A stretch of 64,000 nucleotides of DNA from Variovorax sp. PAMC26660 (GTDB lineage Bacteria; Pseudomonadota; Gammaproteobacteria; Burkholderiales; Burkholderiaceae_C): positions 4,641,501-4,705,500 of the forward strand of contig NZ_CP060295.1 of NCBI RefSeq assembly GCF_014302995.1, given 5' to 3'. The translations under genes were made by a program, and so were the position numbers. Under the pieces are notes generated by a model that was not told the DNA's origin, ran no database searches, and saw only the letters and a program-made list of their open reading frames with translations. Position 1 is the stretch's first letter; every line of letters begins with the position of its first letter. Positions 16,214 to 25,683 of the stretch are shown one piece after another.

Positions 16214-18274
16214 CTAGTCCTCTTCGCGCACCCGGTACTGGCCCATCAGCGTCTGCTGAACGGCCGGTGGCACGGCTTCGTAGTGCGACAACGCAATGGT
16301 GTAGTGGCCCTGGCCGCTGGTCATCGCATTGAGCCGCGACTGGTAGCTGGCCAGCTCGCCCATGGGCACCTGCCCGCGAACGGCCACGGTGCCGACTCCC
16401 ACGGCCGACGTGCCGGTGACCAGGCCGCGCCGCGACGACAGGTCGCTCGTGACATCCCCCACGGAATGTTCGGGCACAGCGATCTCGATCAGGACGATCG
16501 GCTCGAGCACGACCGGCCGGGCCTCGCGGATCGCGGCCATGAAAGCCTTGCGACCCGCAGCCGCGAAGGCGATGTCCTTGCTGTCGACGCTGTGGTGCTT
16601 GCCGTCGTACACCACGACCCGCACATCGACCACCGGGTAGCCGGCGATCGCGCCGCACACCAGCACTTCGCGCACGCCCTTCTCGACCGCGGGAATGAAC
16701 TGGCTCGGGATCGCGCCGCCCCTGACCTCGTCGGCGAACTGGAAACCCACGCCGCGCGCCAGCGGCTCGATGCGCAGGAAGACTTCGCCGAACTGGCCGG
16801 CGCCGCCTGTCTGCTTCTTGTGGCGGTGGTGGCCCTCGGCCGGTGCGGTCACGGTCTCGCGGTAGGCAATGCGCGGCGGCCGCGTCAGGACCTCGAAGCG
16901 GTACACCTCGCGCAAGCGGTCGAGCACGGTACGCAGATGAAGCTCGCCCAGGCCGTAGAGGACCGTCTCGTTGGTGGCCATCACATGCTCGATGCGCAGG
17001 CAGGGGTCTTCGGCCGCGAGCTTGCCGAGGATCTCCCAGGCGCGCTGCTCGTCGCCATGGCGCTTGGGCTCCACGGCCAGGCCGTGCACCGGCACCGGGA
17101 ACGCCAGCGGCGCGAGATGGACATGGCTGTCTTCGGCCGCATCGTGCAGCACGGCGTCGAAATGAATCTCCTCGACCTTGGCCACTGCCACGATGTCCCC
17201 CGGCACCGCGCGCGACACCTCGACATGGTCCTTGCCCTGGAGCATGAACAGGTGCCCCACCTTGAAGGGCTTGCGGCCGTCGCCGATGTAGAGCTGGCTG
17301 TCGCGCGTGAGCGTGCCCTGGTGCACGCGGAAGATGCCCATCTTGCCGACATAGGGGTCGTTCGTGACCTTGAACACATGCGCCAGCACGTGCAGCGACG
17401 GGTCGGGCCTGGCTTCCATGGGCTTGGCCTCTGCGCCCTCGCCAACGATGAAGCTCGGCGGGTTGGCCTCGGTCGGGTTGGGCAGGAGCTTGACGATCAC
17501 GTCCAGCAGCTCGGCCACGCCGGCGCCGCTGCGCGACGAGACGAAGCACACCGGGATCAGGTGGCCTTCGCGCAGCGCCTGCTCGAGCGGCGCGTGCAGC
17601 TCGGCCGGATTCACGTCGCCCTCCTCGAGGTAACGCTCGACGAAGGCCGCGTCGACCTCGACCACCTGCTCCACCAGCGCGCGGTGCGCCGCTTCGACGG
17701 GACCGAAGTCGGACTGTCCGAAGCGGTTGAAGAAGCAGTCCACCACCTGCCTGTTGACCCCGTCGGGCAGGTTCAGCGGCAGGCATTCGCGGCCGAAGGT
17801 CGCCTGGATGTCGACCAGCAGGCCCGGCAGCGAGACACCCTGCGAGTCGATCTTGTTGACGATGATCATGCGGGTGAGGTGGCGCGAGGCCGCGTAATCC
17901 ATCATGCGCACCGCCATCGGCTCGATGCCTGTGGCGGCATTGATGACCACCGCCACCGTCTCGACCGCCTCCAGCGCCGGCAGGCTCTGGCCGAGGAAGT
18001 CGGGGCCGCCGGGCGTGTCGATGAAGTGGATGCGCGTGCCGGCGTGCGTGAGGTGCATCACCGATGCGTTGAGCGAGTGCTGCATGCGGCGCTCCAGCGG
18101 GTCGTGGTCGCTGACGGTGCTGCCGCGCTCGATGCTGCCGCAGGCTCCGATGGCACCCGCCTTGTACAACAAGGCCTCGGCCAGGGAGCTCTTGCCGGCG
18201 GCCGCGGCGCCAACGAGCGCCAGCGTTCGCACTGCTTCCATTTCGGCCGCGAGGCCGTTCGATCGGCTTGGCAT
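16214..18274 (-). CDS. elongation factor G-like GTPase
   Basis: A 686-residue translational-GTPase-family protein, close to the EF-G-like group (FusA2-type) rather than canonical EF-G. The P-loop is GAAAAGKSSL, G3 is DTPGGPDF, G4 is NKID; the EF-G domain II, III (ETVLYGLGELHL), IV (GHHRHKKQTGGAGQFGEV) and V are present in order. EF-G-like paralogues of this kind often lack normal translocase activity, and their role is not settled. Start at 18274 has a strong AAGGAG site. It ends 16 bases from the convergent DeoR-type gene and has no obvious functional link to its neighbours. Confidence 0.85.
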   Translation of the reverse strand: MPSRSNGLAAEMEAVRTLALVGAAAAGKSSLAEALLYKAGAIGACGSIERGSTVSDHDPLERRMQHSLNASVMHLTHAGTRIHFIDTPGGPDFLGQSLPALEAVETVAVVINAATGIEPMAVRMMDYAASRHLTRMIIVNKIDSQGVSLPGLLVDIQATFGRECLPLNLPDGVNRQVVDCFFNRFGQSDFGPVEAAHRALVEQVVEVDAAFVERYLEEGDVNPAELHAPLEQALREGHLIPVCFVSSRSGAGVAELLDVIVKLLPNPTEANPPSFIVGEGAEAKPMEARPDPSLHVLAHVFKVTNDPYVGKMGIFRVHQGTLTRDSQLYIGDGRKPFKVGHLFMLQGKDHVEVSRAVPGDIVAVAKVEEIHFDAVLHDAAEDSHVHLAPLAFPVPVHGLAVEPKRHGDEQRAWEILGKLAAEDPCLRIEHVMATNETVLYGLGELHLRTVLDRLREVYRFEVLTRPPRIAYRETVTAPAEGHHRHKKQTGGAGQFGEVFLRIEPLARGVGFQFADEVRGGAIPSQFIPAVEKGVREVLVCGAIAGYPVVDVRVVVYDGKHHSVDSKDIAFAAAGRKAFMAAIREARPVVLEPIVLIEIAVPEHSVGDVTSDLSSRRGLVTGTSAVGVGTVAVRGQVPMGELASYQSRLNAMTSGQGHYTIALSHYEAVPPAVQQTLMGQYRVREED

Positions 18275-18452
18275 GGCTGGACTCCTTTGCGCGTCCGGAA
18301 GGCCGGCCCGGTGGTCTGCAAGGGCTCGGGTACTGCGCGTGGACGTCGGGCCAGCGTACGGGATTGACCGTGCCGATGCAAGTCGATTGCGTCGGCGATC
18401 TTCAATGCCTGATCGGCATGCATGCTGTGTTGGCCTGCACTTGCAGGCGTCA

Positions 18453-19466
18453 TCACATCGGGCGAGTAGCGATAGCCTGCCGGCTCGCAGTTTCCGACGG
18501 CCGCTCGCCGAAGCGAATGCGGTACTGCGCAGCAAAGTGGCCCAGGTGAAGAAAGCCGTACTTCTGCGCCACGTCGCGCACGCCGGCACCGGGCGAGACC
18601 TGCAGCTCGGCCCGCACCCTGTCGAGCCTGATCACGCGCAGGAATTCCATCGGCCCCTGGCCCGCATGCTGGCGAAACGCCAGCTGCAGCGCGCGCGCAC
18701 TGCAGCCGACCTCGCGGCAGATGTCGGCCAGCGACAAGGCCTGCTCCGCATGCGCCGCCATGTACTCCTGCGCCCTGCGGACCACGCGTGGCAGCAGGTT
18801 GCGCCTGGTATCGCCCGCCAGTGCGCGCGAGTGGTTGTGCCCTGCCGACATCAGCAGGCTCGACATCAGGTATTCCTCGGCATGCTCGGCGAGGCGGCCA
18901 CCCGCTTGCAATGCGTTGCCGGCGTCGAGCGTGAGCCGCAGATAGTCGATGAAGTGAACCAGCGGTGCCAGCGCGGGGTTGTCGAGCGGCACGCCGAGGT
19001 CGAACACCAGGGGCTGGCCGACGGGCGCCTGCAGCAGCGACTCGAGTCGCGAGAGCAGCGCTGAGCGGGCCAGCCTGACGATCAGGTGCGGGCTGTCATT
19101 GGCCCAGCGCATCGACAGCGGTTCGGTCGGCGAGGGCAGCGAGGCGAGGGTGGGGGTTGCGTCCACATGCTGTGCGCCGCAGCGGATTTCTGCGCCGCCG
19201 CGCAACGGGATCTGCAACAGGAAAAAATCCTGCAGGTAGCCGGGGTCGATCTGCACGCCGGGGCCGTACTGCACGTAGTTGAGGCTCACGTCCCGGTGCA
19301 GCCGTGCGCTGTGGTGGCAGGCATCGAGTTCAGTACGCGGCTGCAGCATGACCAGGCCGTGCGGGCAGAAAACGCGCGCCACGCTTTCGCGGGCCTCGTC
19401 CATGTCGTGGCTCTCGAAAAGCCGGTAGCGCTGCAGCGGCAGCAGTGGGGTCGTGGCGGTTTCCAT
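18453..19466 (-). CDS. AraC-family transcriptional regulator
   Basis: A 337-residue activator with an N-terminal cupin-like domain (about 1-190, AraC-binding-domain-like 'LNYVQYGPGVQIDPG') and a C-terminal double helix-turn-helix (SLADICREVGCSARALQLAF, then RDVAQKYGFLHLGHFAAQYR). It is divergent from the SDR-StyA1-StyA2B-hydrolase genes with about 200 bases between, so it is the obvious candidate activator of that pathway, responding to the aromatic substrate. The frame is open further upstream, but the start at 19466 matches the usual AraC length. Confidence 0.85.
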   Translation of the reverse strand: METATTPLLPLQRYRLFESHDMDEARESVARVFCPHGLVMLQPRTELDACHHSARLHRDVSLNYVQYGPGVQIDPGYLQDFFLLQIPLRGGAEIRCGAQHVDATPTLASLPSPTEPLSMRWANDSPHLIVRLARSALLSRLESLLQAPVGQPLVFDLGVPLDNPALAPLVHFIDYLRLTLDAGNALQAGGRLAEHAEEYLMSSLLMSAGHNHSRALAGDTRRNLLPRVVRRAQEYMAAHAEQALSLADICREVGCSARALQLAFRQHAGQGPMEFLRVIRLDRVRAELQVSPGAGVRDVAQKYGFLHLGHFAAQYRIRFGERPSETASRQAIATRPM

Positions 19467-19663
19467 GGGGTCGAGCGACCCTAGCAAAAACCGTCCCCGC
19501 CCACAATTCGGGCCGGCCCTTGACCCGCCCTCCTTCAAAAACCTGCGCGCCAGGGACAGCGCCTGCGTTTGCGGGATTCGCCTGCGGCCTGCTTGCTCAT
19601 AACGTTCGCTCCGCAGGCCAGCCCGGCCTGCCCGATCAACTGAGACACAGGAGAGCAAGCGTC

Positions 19664-20455
19664 ATGTTCAAGGGACTCGAAGGCAGGAGCGCCATCGTCA
19701 CGGGTGGCTCGACTTTGATTGGGGCCGGCGTGGTGCGCGCATTGCACGCGGCTGGCGTGAAGGTCGTTGTTGCCGACATCGACGCCGCCAACGGCCAGGC
19801 GCTGGTGGATTCGCTCGGCGCCGGTGCACGCTTCGTGCATACCGACATCACCGACGACGCGCAGGTGAAGGCCTGCGCGACGGAGGCGGTGGCACGGCAT
19901 GGCGGCGTGCACTTTCTCGTCAACCTCGCCTGCTCGTATGTGGACGACGGCTTCAAGTCGACGCGCGCCGACTGGCTCACCTCGTTCAACGTGAACGTCG
20001 CCAGTGCGGTGGCGATGCTGCAGGCGGTGCATCCGCACATGGTCGCGGCCGGCGGCGGGGCGGTGGTCAATTTCACGAGCATCTCGTCGCGCGTGGCGCA
20101 GACGGGGCGCTGGCTCTATCCAGTGAGCAAGGCCGCGATGGTGCAGCTCACGCGCAACATGGCGATGGACCTTGCGCCCGATGGCATCCGCGTGAACAGC
20201 GTGTCGCCGGGCTGGACGTGGTCGGCGGTGATGGATCAGCTCAGCGGCGGCGACCGCGCCAAGACCGATCGCGTGGCCGCTCCCTTCCATCTGCTCGGTC
20301 GCGTCGGCGATCCGGACGAGGTGGCGCAGGTGGTGCTGTTCCTGTGCTCGGACCACGCGAGCTTCGTGACCGGTGCCGACTATGCGGTGGACGGCGGCTA
20401 TTCCGCCATGGGCCCCGAGCAGGCCGTGCCCGCCATTCCCAAGTTGATGGACTAG
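19664..20455 (+). CDS. short-chain dehydrogenase/reductase
   Basis: A 263-residue classical SDR. The nucleotide-binding site is TGGSTLIGAGVVRAL; the catalytic Tyr-Lys is in YPVSKAAMV with the preceding serines in FTSISSR; the NAG motif is altered to NLACS. The C-terminus DYAVDGGYSAMG is typical. First gene of the StyA cluster, with a CAGGAG site before the ATG. In indole-oxidation clusters an SDR of this kind sits beside the monooxygenase, where it may act on the epoxide-derived alcohol; that function is inference. Confidence 0.85.
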   Translation: MFKGLEGRSAIVTGGSTLIGAGVVRALHAAGVKVVVADIDAANGQALVDSLGAGARFVHTDITDDAQVKACATEAVARHGGVHFLVNLACSYVDDGFKSTRADWLTSFNVNVASAVAMLQAVHPHMVAAGGGAVVNFTSISSRVAQTGRWLYPVSKAAMVQLTRNMAMDLAPDGIRVNSVSPGWTWSAVMDQLSGGDRAKTDRVAAPFHLLGRVGDPDEVAQVVLFLCSDHASFVTGADYAVDGGYSAMGPEQAVPAIPKLMD

Positions 20456-20488
20456 CTCCGATCCGGGGCAACAAGCAAGGAGCAAGCA

Positions 20489-21745
20489 ATGAAACGAATC
20501 GCCATCGTCGGCGCAGGCCAGTCGGGCCTGCAACTGGGTCTGGGGCTGCTTGCCGCAGGCTACGAGGTCACCATGTTCAGCAACCGCACGGGTGACGACA
20601 TCCGCCATGGCAAGGTCATGTCCAGCCAGTGCATGTTCCACACCTCGCTGCAGATCGAGCGCGATCTGGGTCTGGACCACTGGGCGAGCGATTGCCCCAC
20701 GGTCGACGGCATCGGTTTGGCCGTGCCGCATCCGGAGCAGAAGGGCGCCAAGGCCATCGAATGGAGCGCCAGGCTTGACGGACCCGCGCGATCGGTCGAC
20801 CAAAGGCTCAAGATCCCCGCATGGATGGCCGAGTTCGAGAAGCGCGGCGGCGAACTCGTGTTCAAGGACGCGGGCATCGACGAGCTGGAGGCCTGCACCC
20901 GAAGCCACGACCTCACGCTGGTCGCGAGCGGCAAGGGCGAGATCTCGAAGCTGTTCGAGCGCGACGCGCACAAGTCCAGCTTCGACAAGCCGCAGCGCGC
21001 ACTGGCACTGACCTATGTGAACGGGATGACGCCGCGCAAACCGTTCTCCGCCGTGTGCTTCAACCTGATTCCCGGCGTGGGCGAGTACTTCGTGTTCCCT
21101 GCGCTGACCACGACAGGCCCGTGCGAGATCATGGTGTTCGAGGGCGTGCCCGGTGGCCCGATGGACTGCTGGACGGATGTGAAGACGCCGCAGGAGCATC
21201 TTGCGCGCAGCAAGTGGATTCTCGACACCTTCACGCCTTGGGAGGCCGAGCGCTGCAAAGACATCGAGTTGACCGACGACAACGGCATCCTCGCGGGTCG
21301 CTTCGCACCGACGGTGCGCAAGCCTGTGGCGACACTGCCTTCCGGGCGCAAGGTACTGGGCCTGGCCGACGTGGTGGTGCTCAACGACCCGATCACCGGC
21401 CAGGGCTCCAACAACGCAGCCAAGTGCGCCGACACTTATCTGAAGAGCATTCTTGCGCGCGGCGACGGCGCGGCCGATGCGGCATGGATGCAGCAGACCT
21501 TCGACCGCTACTGGTTTGGCTACGCGCAATGGGTCACGCAATGGACCAACATGCTGCTCACACCGCCGCCGCCCCATGTGCTCAAGCTGCTGGGCACCGC
21601 AGGCGCGATACCGCCGCTGGCCAGTGCCTTTGCGAACGGCTTTGACGATCCGCGCACTTTTTTCCCGTGGTTCGCGGACCCGGTCGAGGCTGACCGCTAC
21701 ATCGACACCTGCGCCGCCACTGTTGCTGTTGCCGCTGCCGCGTAG
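20489..21745 (+). CDS. styA1: styrene/indole monooxygenase StyA1-type
   Basis: A 418-residue FAD-dependent epoxidase subunit of the StyA family (two-component, external flavoprotein monooxygenase group E). The dinucleotide motif is IVGAGQSGLQLGLGLLAAG; conserved StyA segments SSQCMFHTSLQIERDLGL and NDPITGQGSNNAAKCAD are present. It uses reduced FAD and oxygen to epoxidise styrene or hydroxylate indole and needs a reductase, which the fused domain of the next gene can supply. It is paralogous to the next gene (most residues shared), including a 98-bp identical DNA stretch at 20754-20851. Spacing from the SDR is 33 bases. Confidence 0.9.
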   Translation: MKRIAIVGAGQSGLQLGLGLLAAGYEVTMFSNRTGDDIRHGKVMSSQCMFHTSLQIERDLGLDHWASDCPTVDGIGLAVPHPEQKGAKAIEWSARLDGPARSVDQRLKIPAWMAEFEKRGGELVFKDAGIDELEACTRSHDLTLVASGKGEISKLFERDAHKSSFDKPQRALALTYVNGMTPRKPFSAVCFNLIPGVGEYFVFPALTTTGPCEIMVFEGVPGGPMDCWTDVKTPQEHLARSKWILDTFTPWEAERCKDIELTDDNGILAGRFAPTVRKPVATLPSGRKVLGLADVVVLNDPITGQGSNNAAKCADTYLKSILARGDGAADAAWMQQTFDRYWFGYAQWVTQWTNMLLTPPPPHVLKLLGTAGAIPPLASAFANGFDDPRTFFPWFADPVEADRYIDTCAATVAVAAAA

Positions 21746-21759
21746 CTCGAGGCTTGCAC

Positions 21760-23496
21760 ATGAACAGAAGACGCGTGGCCATCGTCGGCGCCGGGCAGTC
21801 CGGCATGCAACTCGCGCTGGGGCTGCTGGGCGCGGGGCACGAGGTGACGGTTTTTTCGAACCGCACGGCACAGGAGATTTCCGACGGGCCGGTCATGTCC
21901 AGCCAGTGCATGTTCGAGTCCGCGCTGCAGACCGAGCGCGAGCTGGGGCTTGACTGGTGGACGAGCGAATGTCCCTCGGTAGAGGGCATCGGCATGACGG
22001 TGCGCAACCCGGAAGGCGGCAAGACCATCGAATGGAGCGCCAGGCTTGACGGACCCGCGCGATCGGTCGACCAAAGGCTCAAGATCCCCGCATGGATGGC
22101 CGAGTTCGAGAAGCGCGGCGGCAAGCTGGTGTTGCAGGACGTGGGGGTCGATGCGCTGGAAGCCTGCGCGGCGGCGCACGACCTCGTGGTCGTCGCAAGC
22201 GGCAAGGGCGAGATCTCGCAACTGTTCGAGCGAGACTCGGAGCGCTCGCCCTTCGAGCAACCTCAGCGCGCATTGGCATTGACCTATGTGAAAGGGATGA
22301 AGCCGCGTGAGTCGTTTGCTGCCGTGTGCTTCAACCTCATCCCCGGCGTGGGCGAGTACTTCGTGTTCCCGGCGCTGACCACCACGGGGCCGTGCGAGAT
22401 CATGGTGTTCGAAGGCGTGCCGGGCGGCCCGATGGACTGCTGGGCGGACGTGAAGACTCCGCAGGAACACCTTGCGCGCAGCAAATGGATTCTCGAGACC
22501 TTTCTGCCCTGGGAGGCCGAGCGCTGCAAGCACATCGAGCTGACCGACGACAACGGCATCCTCGTGGGCCGCTTCGCGCCGACGGTGCGCAAGCCGGTGG
22601 CGACGCTGCCTTCGGGACGCAAGGTGCTGGGCCTGGCCGATGCGGTGGTGCTCAACGATCCGATCACCGGCCAGGGCTCCAACAACGCGGCCAAGTGCGC
22701 CGACATCTATCTCAAGCGGATTCTCGAAAATGGCGATGCGCCGTTCGACGCCGCGTGGATGCAGCAGACCTTCGACCGCTACTGGGAGGGCTATGCGCGC
22801 TGGGCCACCGACTGGACCCACAGTCTGCTTGCACCGCCGAAGCCGCACTTGCAGAAGCTGCTGCAAAGTGCCACCCACATGCCCGCTGTCGCGAGCACCA
22901 TCGTCAACGGTTTCGATGATCCGCGTGTCTTTGCGCCCTGGTGGTTCGATGCCGCCGAGGCCGACCGGTTTCTGGAAACCCGGGCGCGCGAGGCCGCCGT
23001 CGACCGCTTCGACCGCCGCGACTTTCGCAAGGCACTCGGGCAGTTCACCACCGGCGTGACCGTCATCACCACGCGCGCCATCGACGGCCGCCGCGTGGGC
23101 ATGACCGCCAATTCGTTCTCGTCGGTCTCGCTGGACCCACCGCTGGTGCTGTGGAGCCTGGCGCGGCAGGCGCCGAGCGTGGCCGACTTCACCGGTGCCA
23201 GCCACTTCGCGATCAACGTACTGGCGGTGCACCAGCATCACCTGTCGCGGCAGTTCTCGACACCGCAGGCGGACAAGTTCGGCGGCGTGGACTGCTGCGA
23301 GGGCACGGCCGGCGTGCCGCTGCTGAACGGCGTCATTGCGCGGTTCGTCTGCCGCAGCGTGAAGCAGTACGACGGCGGCGACCACCTCATCTTCATCGGC
23401 GAGGTCGAACGCTACGACCGCTTCGATGGCGAGCCACTGGTTTTTCATTCGGGCTATTACCAGGTGACGACACGGCACCCGGAATGCGCGCAATGA
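21760..23496 (+). CDS. styA2B: self-sufficient StyA2B monooxygenase-reductase fusion
   Basis: A 578-residue fusion. Residues about 1-410 form a StyA-type FAD monooxygenase (IVGAGQSGMQLALGLLGAG, NDPITGQGSNNAAKCAD); about 415-578 form a StyB-like flavin reductase (DFRKALGQFTTGVTVITT, GMTANSFSSVSLDPPLVLWS). The reductase makes reduced FAD from NADH, and the monooxygenase domain uses it with oxygen. The StyA1 plus StyA2B pair is established in Rhodococcus opacus and Variovorax paradoxus, where StyA2B alone is weak and StyA1 gives most of the activity. The ATG at 21760 is used; a TTG two codons upstream is less likely. Starts 14 bases after styA1. Confidence 0.92.
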   Translation: MNRRRVAIVGAGQSGMQLALGLLGAGHEVTVFSNRTAQEISDGPVMSSQCMFESALQTERELGLDWWTSECPSVEGIGMTVRNPEGGKTIEWSARLDGPARSVDQRLKIPAWMAEFEKRGGKLVLQDVGVDALEACAAAHDLVVVASGKGEISQLFERDSERSPFEQPQRALALTYVKGMKPRESFAAVCFNLIPGVGEYFVFPALTTTGPCEIMVFEGVPGGPMDCWADVKTPQEHLARSKWILETFLPWEAERCKHIELTDDNGILVGRFAPTVRKPVATLPSGRKVLGLADAVVLNDPITGQGSNNAAKCADIYLKRILENGDAPFDAAWMQQTFDRYWEGYARWATDWTHSLLAPPKPHLQKLLQSATHMPAVASTIVNGFDDPRVFAPWWFDAAEADRFLETRAREAAVDRFDRRDFRKALGQFTTGVTVITTRAIDGRRVGMTANSFSSVSLDPPLVLWSLARQAPSVADFTGASHFAINVLAVHQHHLSRQFSTPQADKFGGVDCCEGTAGVPLLNGVIARFVCRSVKQYDGGDHLIFIGEVERYDRFDGEPLVFHSGYYQVTTRHPECAQ

Positions 23497-23544
23497 GCGC
23501 GCGGCCCGCACCACATCACATTTGGAATGGAGAAGATCACACAC

Positions 23545-24774
23545 ATGCAGAAAAAATCCCCCGTCTCTGCGCAGCACATCCGCATGCAGGCCGCCGATGG
23601 CAGCGGCAGTTTCAGCGGCTACCTCGCGCTGCCCGAAGGCGGCACCGGCCCGGGGCTGGTGATCGCGCAGGAAATCTTCGGCATCAACCACACCATGCGC
23701 GAGGTGGCCGACTACTACGCCGAAGAAGGCTACGTGGCGCTGGTGCCCGACCTGTTCTGGCGGCAGGAGCCCAACGTCGAACTCGGCTACAGCGAAGCCG
23801 ACTGGCAGCGCGCCTTCGCGCTGTACGGCGGCTTCGATGAAGCCAAGGGCATGCAAGACATGCAGACCGCCATCGATGCATTGCGAGGCCGCACCGAAGT
23901 GACGGACAAGAAGGTCGGTGTGGTCGGCTTCTGCCTGGGCGGCAAGCTGGCGTACCTGTCGGCCTGCCGCACCGACGCCGATGCGGTGGTCGGCTACTAC
24001 GGTGTGGGCATCGATGCTGCGCTCGATGAGGCGGACAAGATCAAATGTCCGTTGACGCTGCACGTGGCCGAGCTCGACAAGTTCTGCCCGCCCGAAGCGC
24101 GAGACCGCATCGTGCAGACGCTCAAGGGCCGTCCCGGCGTTTCGCTGTACGTGTACCCCGGCATGGACCACGCCTTCGCGCGTGCCGGTGGCGAACACTT
24201 TCACAAGCCTTCGGCGTTGATGGCGCACGAGCGCAGCATCGCCACGCTGAAGGACGCCATCGGCCCGAACTACGACCTGTCGGCGCTGTGGGACAAGCAC
24301 TGCGAATACGAGTTCGGCACGCGCAACGTCGACGACACCATGAGCACCATGGTGGCCGAGCCCTACGTCAATCACATCCCCACCATGACCGGCGGCGTAG
24401 GCTACAAGGCGTTGCACGCCTTCTATACGAACCACTTCGTCAACAGCAACCCGCCTGACACCGCGCTCACGTCGATCTCGCGCACCGTGGGCGCCACGCA
24501 GGTGGTCGACGAACTGCTCTTCAGCTTCACCCACACCACCGAGATTCCGTGGATGCTGCCGGGCGTGAAGCCCACCGGCAAGCGCGTGGAAGTGCCACTG
24601 CTCGCGGTCATCAAGTTCCGCGGCAACAAGCTCTACCACGAGCACATCTACTGGGACCAGGCCAGCGTGCTGGTGCAGGTGGGCCTGCTCGACGCCAAGC
24701 TGCTGCCGGTGGCGGGCATCGAGACGGCGCGCAAGCTGCTGGACGAGAACCTGCCGTCGAACACCTTGATGTAG
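23545..24774 (+). CDS. dienelactone hydrolase / SnoaL-like fusion
   Basis: A 409-residue protein. Residues about 1-235 are a dienelactone-hydrolase-type alpha/beta hydrolase with the nucleophile cysteine in VGFCLGGKLA, the acid in AELDKFCP and the histidine in GMDHAFAR. Residues about 255-405 form an NTF2/SnoaL-like domain with EYEFGTRNVDDTMSTMV. It follows StyA2B by about 50 bases and probably processes a lactone or activated acid produced later in the pathway. The GGAGAAG at 23529 supports a start at 23545; an ATG at 23527 overlaps that site and is the alternative. Confidence 0.82.
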   Translation: MQKKSPVSAQHIRMQAADGSGSFSGYLALPEGGTGPGLVIAQEIFGINHTMREVADYYAEEGYVALVPDLFWRQEPNVELGYSEADWQRAFALYGGFDEAKGMQDMQTAIDALRGRTEVTDKKVGVVGFCLGGKLAYLSACRTDADAVVGYYGVGIDAALDEADKIKCPLTLHVAELDKFCPPEARDRIVQTLKGRPGVSLYVYPGMDHAFARAGGEHFHKPSALMAHERSIATLKDAIGPNYDLSALWDKHCEYEFGTRNVDDTMSTMVAEPYVNHIPTMTGGVGYKALHAFYTNHFVNSNPPDTALTSISRTVGATQVVDELLFSFTHTTEIPWMLPGVKPTGKRVEVPLLAVIKFRGNKLYHEHIYWDQASVLVQVGLLDAKLLPVAGIETARKLLDENLPSNTLM

Positions 24775-24819
24775 TCGTGCAGAAGCATCGCTCGAATGCG
24801 TTGGGCGGCCTTCAGGTCA

Positions 24820-24834
24820 ACCGACTATTTCGGT
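24820..24834. promoter_or_regulatory. putative TetR operator
   Basis: ACCGACTATTTCGGT has 5-base arms (ACCGA/TCGGT) around a 5-base centre, 26 bases before the TetR gene. Related ACCG...CGGT units occur at 26398-26428 in front of the divergent membrane genes. It is probably an autoregulatory site; this rests on symmetry and position only. Confidence 0.4.
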
Positions 24835-24859
24835 AGAAAAGCTGCGCTAGACTTCTTGA

Positions 24860-25453
24860 ATGCCCAGGCCGACCAAATCTCAAATAGATGCCGAGATCAT
24901 CGACCGCGCTGCCGGATTGTTCGCCAGACATGGTTTCGAGAACACGTCGCTTCAGCAGATCGCGGATGCTGTCAATTACTCGAAGGCGGGGCTGCTGCAC
25001 CACTACCCGAGCAAGAAGGCGATTTATGACGCCAGCTTCAAGACGGGCCGCGACCATCTGCTGGCGCTGCTGGCCAGCGTCGCAGAACTTCCCCCCGGCG
25101 CCGAGCGTGACAGGGCCGTGGTGGAAGATTCCGTCGACTACACCTTCGACTGGCCGGGCGTGTCGGCGCTCGCCAGTCAGCTCGCGAACAACGCCGGCAC
25201 TGAAGAGAACGTCGACCCTCAATTGACGGAGCTGGGCCTCATCGTCTACCAGGCGCTCGGGACCGATCTGATGACCGCCACGGCAGAGCGAATCGTGCGC
25301 ATCACCAGCGCGTTCTCCGGTCTTGGCATCACTGCATTGCTGGCGGCCCGCATGGGCTTGAAGCAAGAGTGGCGCGGCGAGATCATCGCGTCGGCCATGG
25401 ACGCACTCGGCCACAAGAAGAGCAGTTCACGCAAGCGTGCCGGGCCCCGCTAA
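24860..25453 (+). CDS. TetR-family transcriptional regulator
   Basis: A 197-residue TetR-type repressor. The helix-turn-helix lies near the N-terminus: TSLQQIADAVNYSKAGLLHH, preceded by the typical IIDRAAGLFARHGFEN helix. The C-terminal ligand domain is unassigned. It converges on a pair of minus-strand membrane genes; a similar palindromic element precedes both it and those genes, so they may be its target. Confidence 0.85.
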   Translation: MPRPTKSQIDAEIIDRAAGLFARHGFENTSLQQIADAVNYSKAGLLHHYPSKKAIYDASFKTGRDHLLALLASVAELPPGAERDRAVVEDSVDYTFDWPGVSALASQLANNAGTEENVDPQLTELGLIVYQALGTDLMTATAERIVRITSAFSGLGITALLAARMGLKQEWRGEIIASAMDALGHKKSSSRKRAGPR

Positions 25454-25464
25454 GTTTCGGGCGC

Positions 25465-25683
25465 CTACCTGAATACGCAGCACAGGTTCAGGCACCAGCG
25501 ACTGACAATCCCGCAGGTGCCGACCGAGAAATGCAGCTCGGCCACCAGTGGCGTGACGGCGATGCCGACGGCGTAGAGCACGCAGAAGACAACGCCGAGT
25601 ACGACGAGTGTTCGCATGTGCTGTGCGATGGCCGAAGAGCGCGCATGCAGCCACAGGCGCATCGCATCCATCATCGGATGCAT
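25465..25683 (-). CDS. small membrane protein coupled to SpoIIM-like gene
   Basis: Seventy-two residues with one clear membrane segment (TLVVLGVVFCVLYAVGIAV). Its ATG overlaps the stop of the upstream membrane gene (TGATG), so it should be translated by re-initiation. No family is recognised. The close coupling suggests that it is a partner of the SpoIIM-like protein. Confidence 0.5.
   Translation of the reverse strand: MHPMMDAMRLWLHARSSAIAQHMRTLVVLGVVFCVLYAVGIAVTPLVAELHFSVGTCGIVSRWCLNLCCVFR

Noticed and set aside
19535..21871. 778-residue minus-strand frame opposite the SDR and styA1
   Set aside because: It is an opposite-strand shadow caused by high GC at third positions; composition is His/Arg/Ala-rich and there is no motif.
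21697..24645. 982-residue minus-strand frame opposite styA2B and the hydrolase
   Set aside because: Same kind of shadow; the plus-strand genes have clear catalytic motifs and ribosome binding sites.
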